Part shown: in pieces, positions 4,555 to 5,168 of the stretch
How positions within the stretch are numbered: position 1 is the first letter of the stretch
Layout: each line of letters starts with the position of its first letter
NCBI GenBank assembly: GCA_903850275.1
Contig: CAINLH010000311.1
Coordinates: 1 to 5,168 of the forward strand
Reading direction: 5' to 3'
Length of the DNA stretch: 5,168 nt
Source of the DNA: an uncultured Acidimicrobium sp.
GTDB taxonomy: Bacteria > Actinomycetota > Acidimicrobiia > Acidimicrobiales > Ilumatobacteraceae
Program-made: the position numbers and the translations under genes
The notes under the pieces: model-generated
Database searches by the model: none
The model's input: the letters and a program-made list of their open reading frames with translations, nothing else
What the model was told of the DNA's origin: nothing

Positions 4555-5168
4555 GCGACGCTCGACTCGGTTTCACACATCCACGAGTACAACGACTGCG
4601 GCGCCTGTTAGGGCGCCGCAGTGCTCGTATTGAGGAAGAGTGTTTCGTAATTGAAGGACACGTTCTCATTGCCGAAGCAATTAGCGCCGGTTGGAAGATA
4701 GAAGAACAGTTCATCGCCCCAGGCGGATTAGCTGTGCTTGGAACGGATGCTCGAACGTTTGACCTTGAAAATGGTGTGATGGAGAGGGTTGCAAGCACAA
4801 CTACACCTCAGCCAGTCATTGCAATCGCCGAGCGCAGAAGTAGTGGTCTTGCCGCGGTGAAGAATGCCCAGTGGGTGGTCATTGCCGATCGAATTAGCGA
4901 TCCGGGCAATTTAGGGACCATTCTTCGATCCGCAGAAGCAGCTGGCGTATCCGCTGTGGTGCTTACTCCTGGAACAGTGGAGGCGTTTAATCCGAAAGTG
5001 GTTCGTGCCTCTGCAGGCGCGATGTTTCATGTTCCGATTATCGAGGACGTGTCAGTGGAAGAGATTAGAGATAACGGGTTCAAGGTTTTTGGAACCTCTT
5101 CCCATGATCAGCAGGGAAGCATCGATTTCACAACTGCAGATTTGACAGGGAAGATTGCGCTGCTAGTA
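4551..5168 (+). CDS. tsnR: SpoU/TrmH-family RNA 2'-O-methyltransferase (partial, CTG start)
   Basis: This is the first 206 codons of a SPOUT-class (trefoil-knot) methyltransferase that moves a methyl group from SAM to a ribose 2'-OH, probably in rRNA; the 3' end is outside the window. The N-terminal substrate-binding domain contains THPRVQRLRRLLGRRSAR and FVIEGHVLIAEAI (residues 32-44). The catalytic domain shows SDPGNLGTILRSAEAAG (116-132, motif 1 with its conserved N and R) and NPKVVRASAGAMFHVPI (147-163, motif 2). The third motif would lie beyond base 5168. No ATG, GTG or TTG exists in frame between the stop at 4527-4529 and residue 61. CTG 4551, overlapping the rplT stop as CTGA, with a good ribosome site, gives the expected N-terminus. 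An orthologue called tsnR follows rplT in Mycobacterium; the symbol is assigned by position and family, not proven target. Confidence 0.9.
   Translation, partial: MSDARLGFTHPRVQRLRRLLGRRSARIEEECFVIEGHVLIAEAISAGWKIEEQFIAPGGLAVLGTDARTFDLENGVMERVASTTTPQPVIAIAERRSSGLAAVKNAQWVVIADRISDPGNLGTILRSAEAAGVSAVVLTPGTVEAFNPKVVRASAGAMFHVPIIEDVSVEEIRDNGFKVFGTSSHDQQGSIDFTTADLTGKIALLV
4595..4622 (+). repeat. Perfect 11-bp inverted repeat early in tsnR
   Basis: ACTGCGGCGCC (4595-4605) is exactly complementary to GGCGCCGCAGT (4612-4622), with a 6-nt loop TGTTAG. It lies 41 nt after the rplT stop and inside codons 15-24 of tsnR. It is not followed by a T-run, so it is not a standard intrinsic terminator. The RNA would form a very stable hairpin and could slow polymerase, stabilise the upstream ribosomal-protein message or pause a ribosome near the CTG start. 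Confidence 0.75.

Noticed and set aside
4595..4622. Intrinsic terminator ending the infC-rpmI-rplT operon
   Set aside because: The stem is strong, but no T-run follows on either strand and it lies inside the tsnR coding frame; kept as an inverted repeat of unknown role.
4460..4798. Minus-strand frame antisense to rplT/tsnR
   Set aside because: It is Arg/Ser-rich shadow translation of two well-supported plus-strand genes and includes the palindrome region.

Overview
This 5.2 kb window is a dense stretch of bacterial housekeeping genes for translation and replication restart. Gene content and order point to an actinobacterium of moderate GC. The infC-rpmI-rplT-tsnR block, a DUF1844 gene beside infC, an actinobacterial-type PriA C-terminus and the style of the RsmC-like methyltransferase all fit this. 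My best guess is the Acidimicrobiia side of the phylum, but that rests on protein resemblance by eye and is tentative. I see no mobile element, CRISPR array, tRNA or rRNA.

Layout, left to right. (1) The 3' end of priA (+). (2) An RsmC-like SAM-dependent methyltransferase on the minus strand, whose 3' end overlaps the end of priA by 34 nt. (3) Divergent from it, a tight plus-strand run def-fmt-small cold-shock-like gene: peptide deformylase, Met-tRNA formyltransferase, and a 70-aa CSD-like protein that starts inside the end of fmt. (4) A minus-strand DUF1844 gene that converges on that run, with interlocked stop codons. (5) A divergent intergenic/leader region of about 220 nt with several inverted repeats. 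(6) infC (IF3), rpmI (bL35), rplT (bL20) and the first 206 codons of a SpoU/TrmH-family rRNA 2'-O-methyltransferase (tsnR-like) that runs off the window.

The genes share one theme. Fmt and Def add and later remove the formyl group of the initiator methionine, and IF3 polices start-codon choice. L35 and L20 are 50S proteins, and the two methyltransferases probably modify rRNA.

The most interesting signals concern translation starts in the infC operon. infC has no ATG, GTG or TTG at the position expected for the IF3 N-terminus, but has ATA and ATT codons there. A short upstream reading frame behind a perfect AGGAGG ends in a TAG that overlaps the ATA. At the other end, tsnR has no conventional start either. 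A CTG overlapping the rplT stop (CTGA), with AAAGGGAG 7 nt upstream, gives exactly the expected N-terminus. A perfect 11-bp GC-rich inverted repeat lies 41 nt after that CTG. Because IF3 discriminates against non-canonical starts, both ends of the operon could respond to IF3 level; this is inference.
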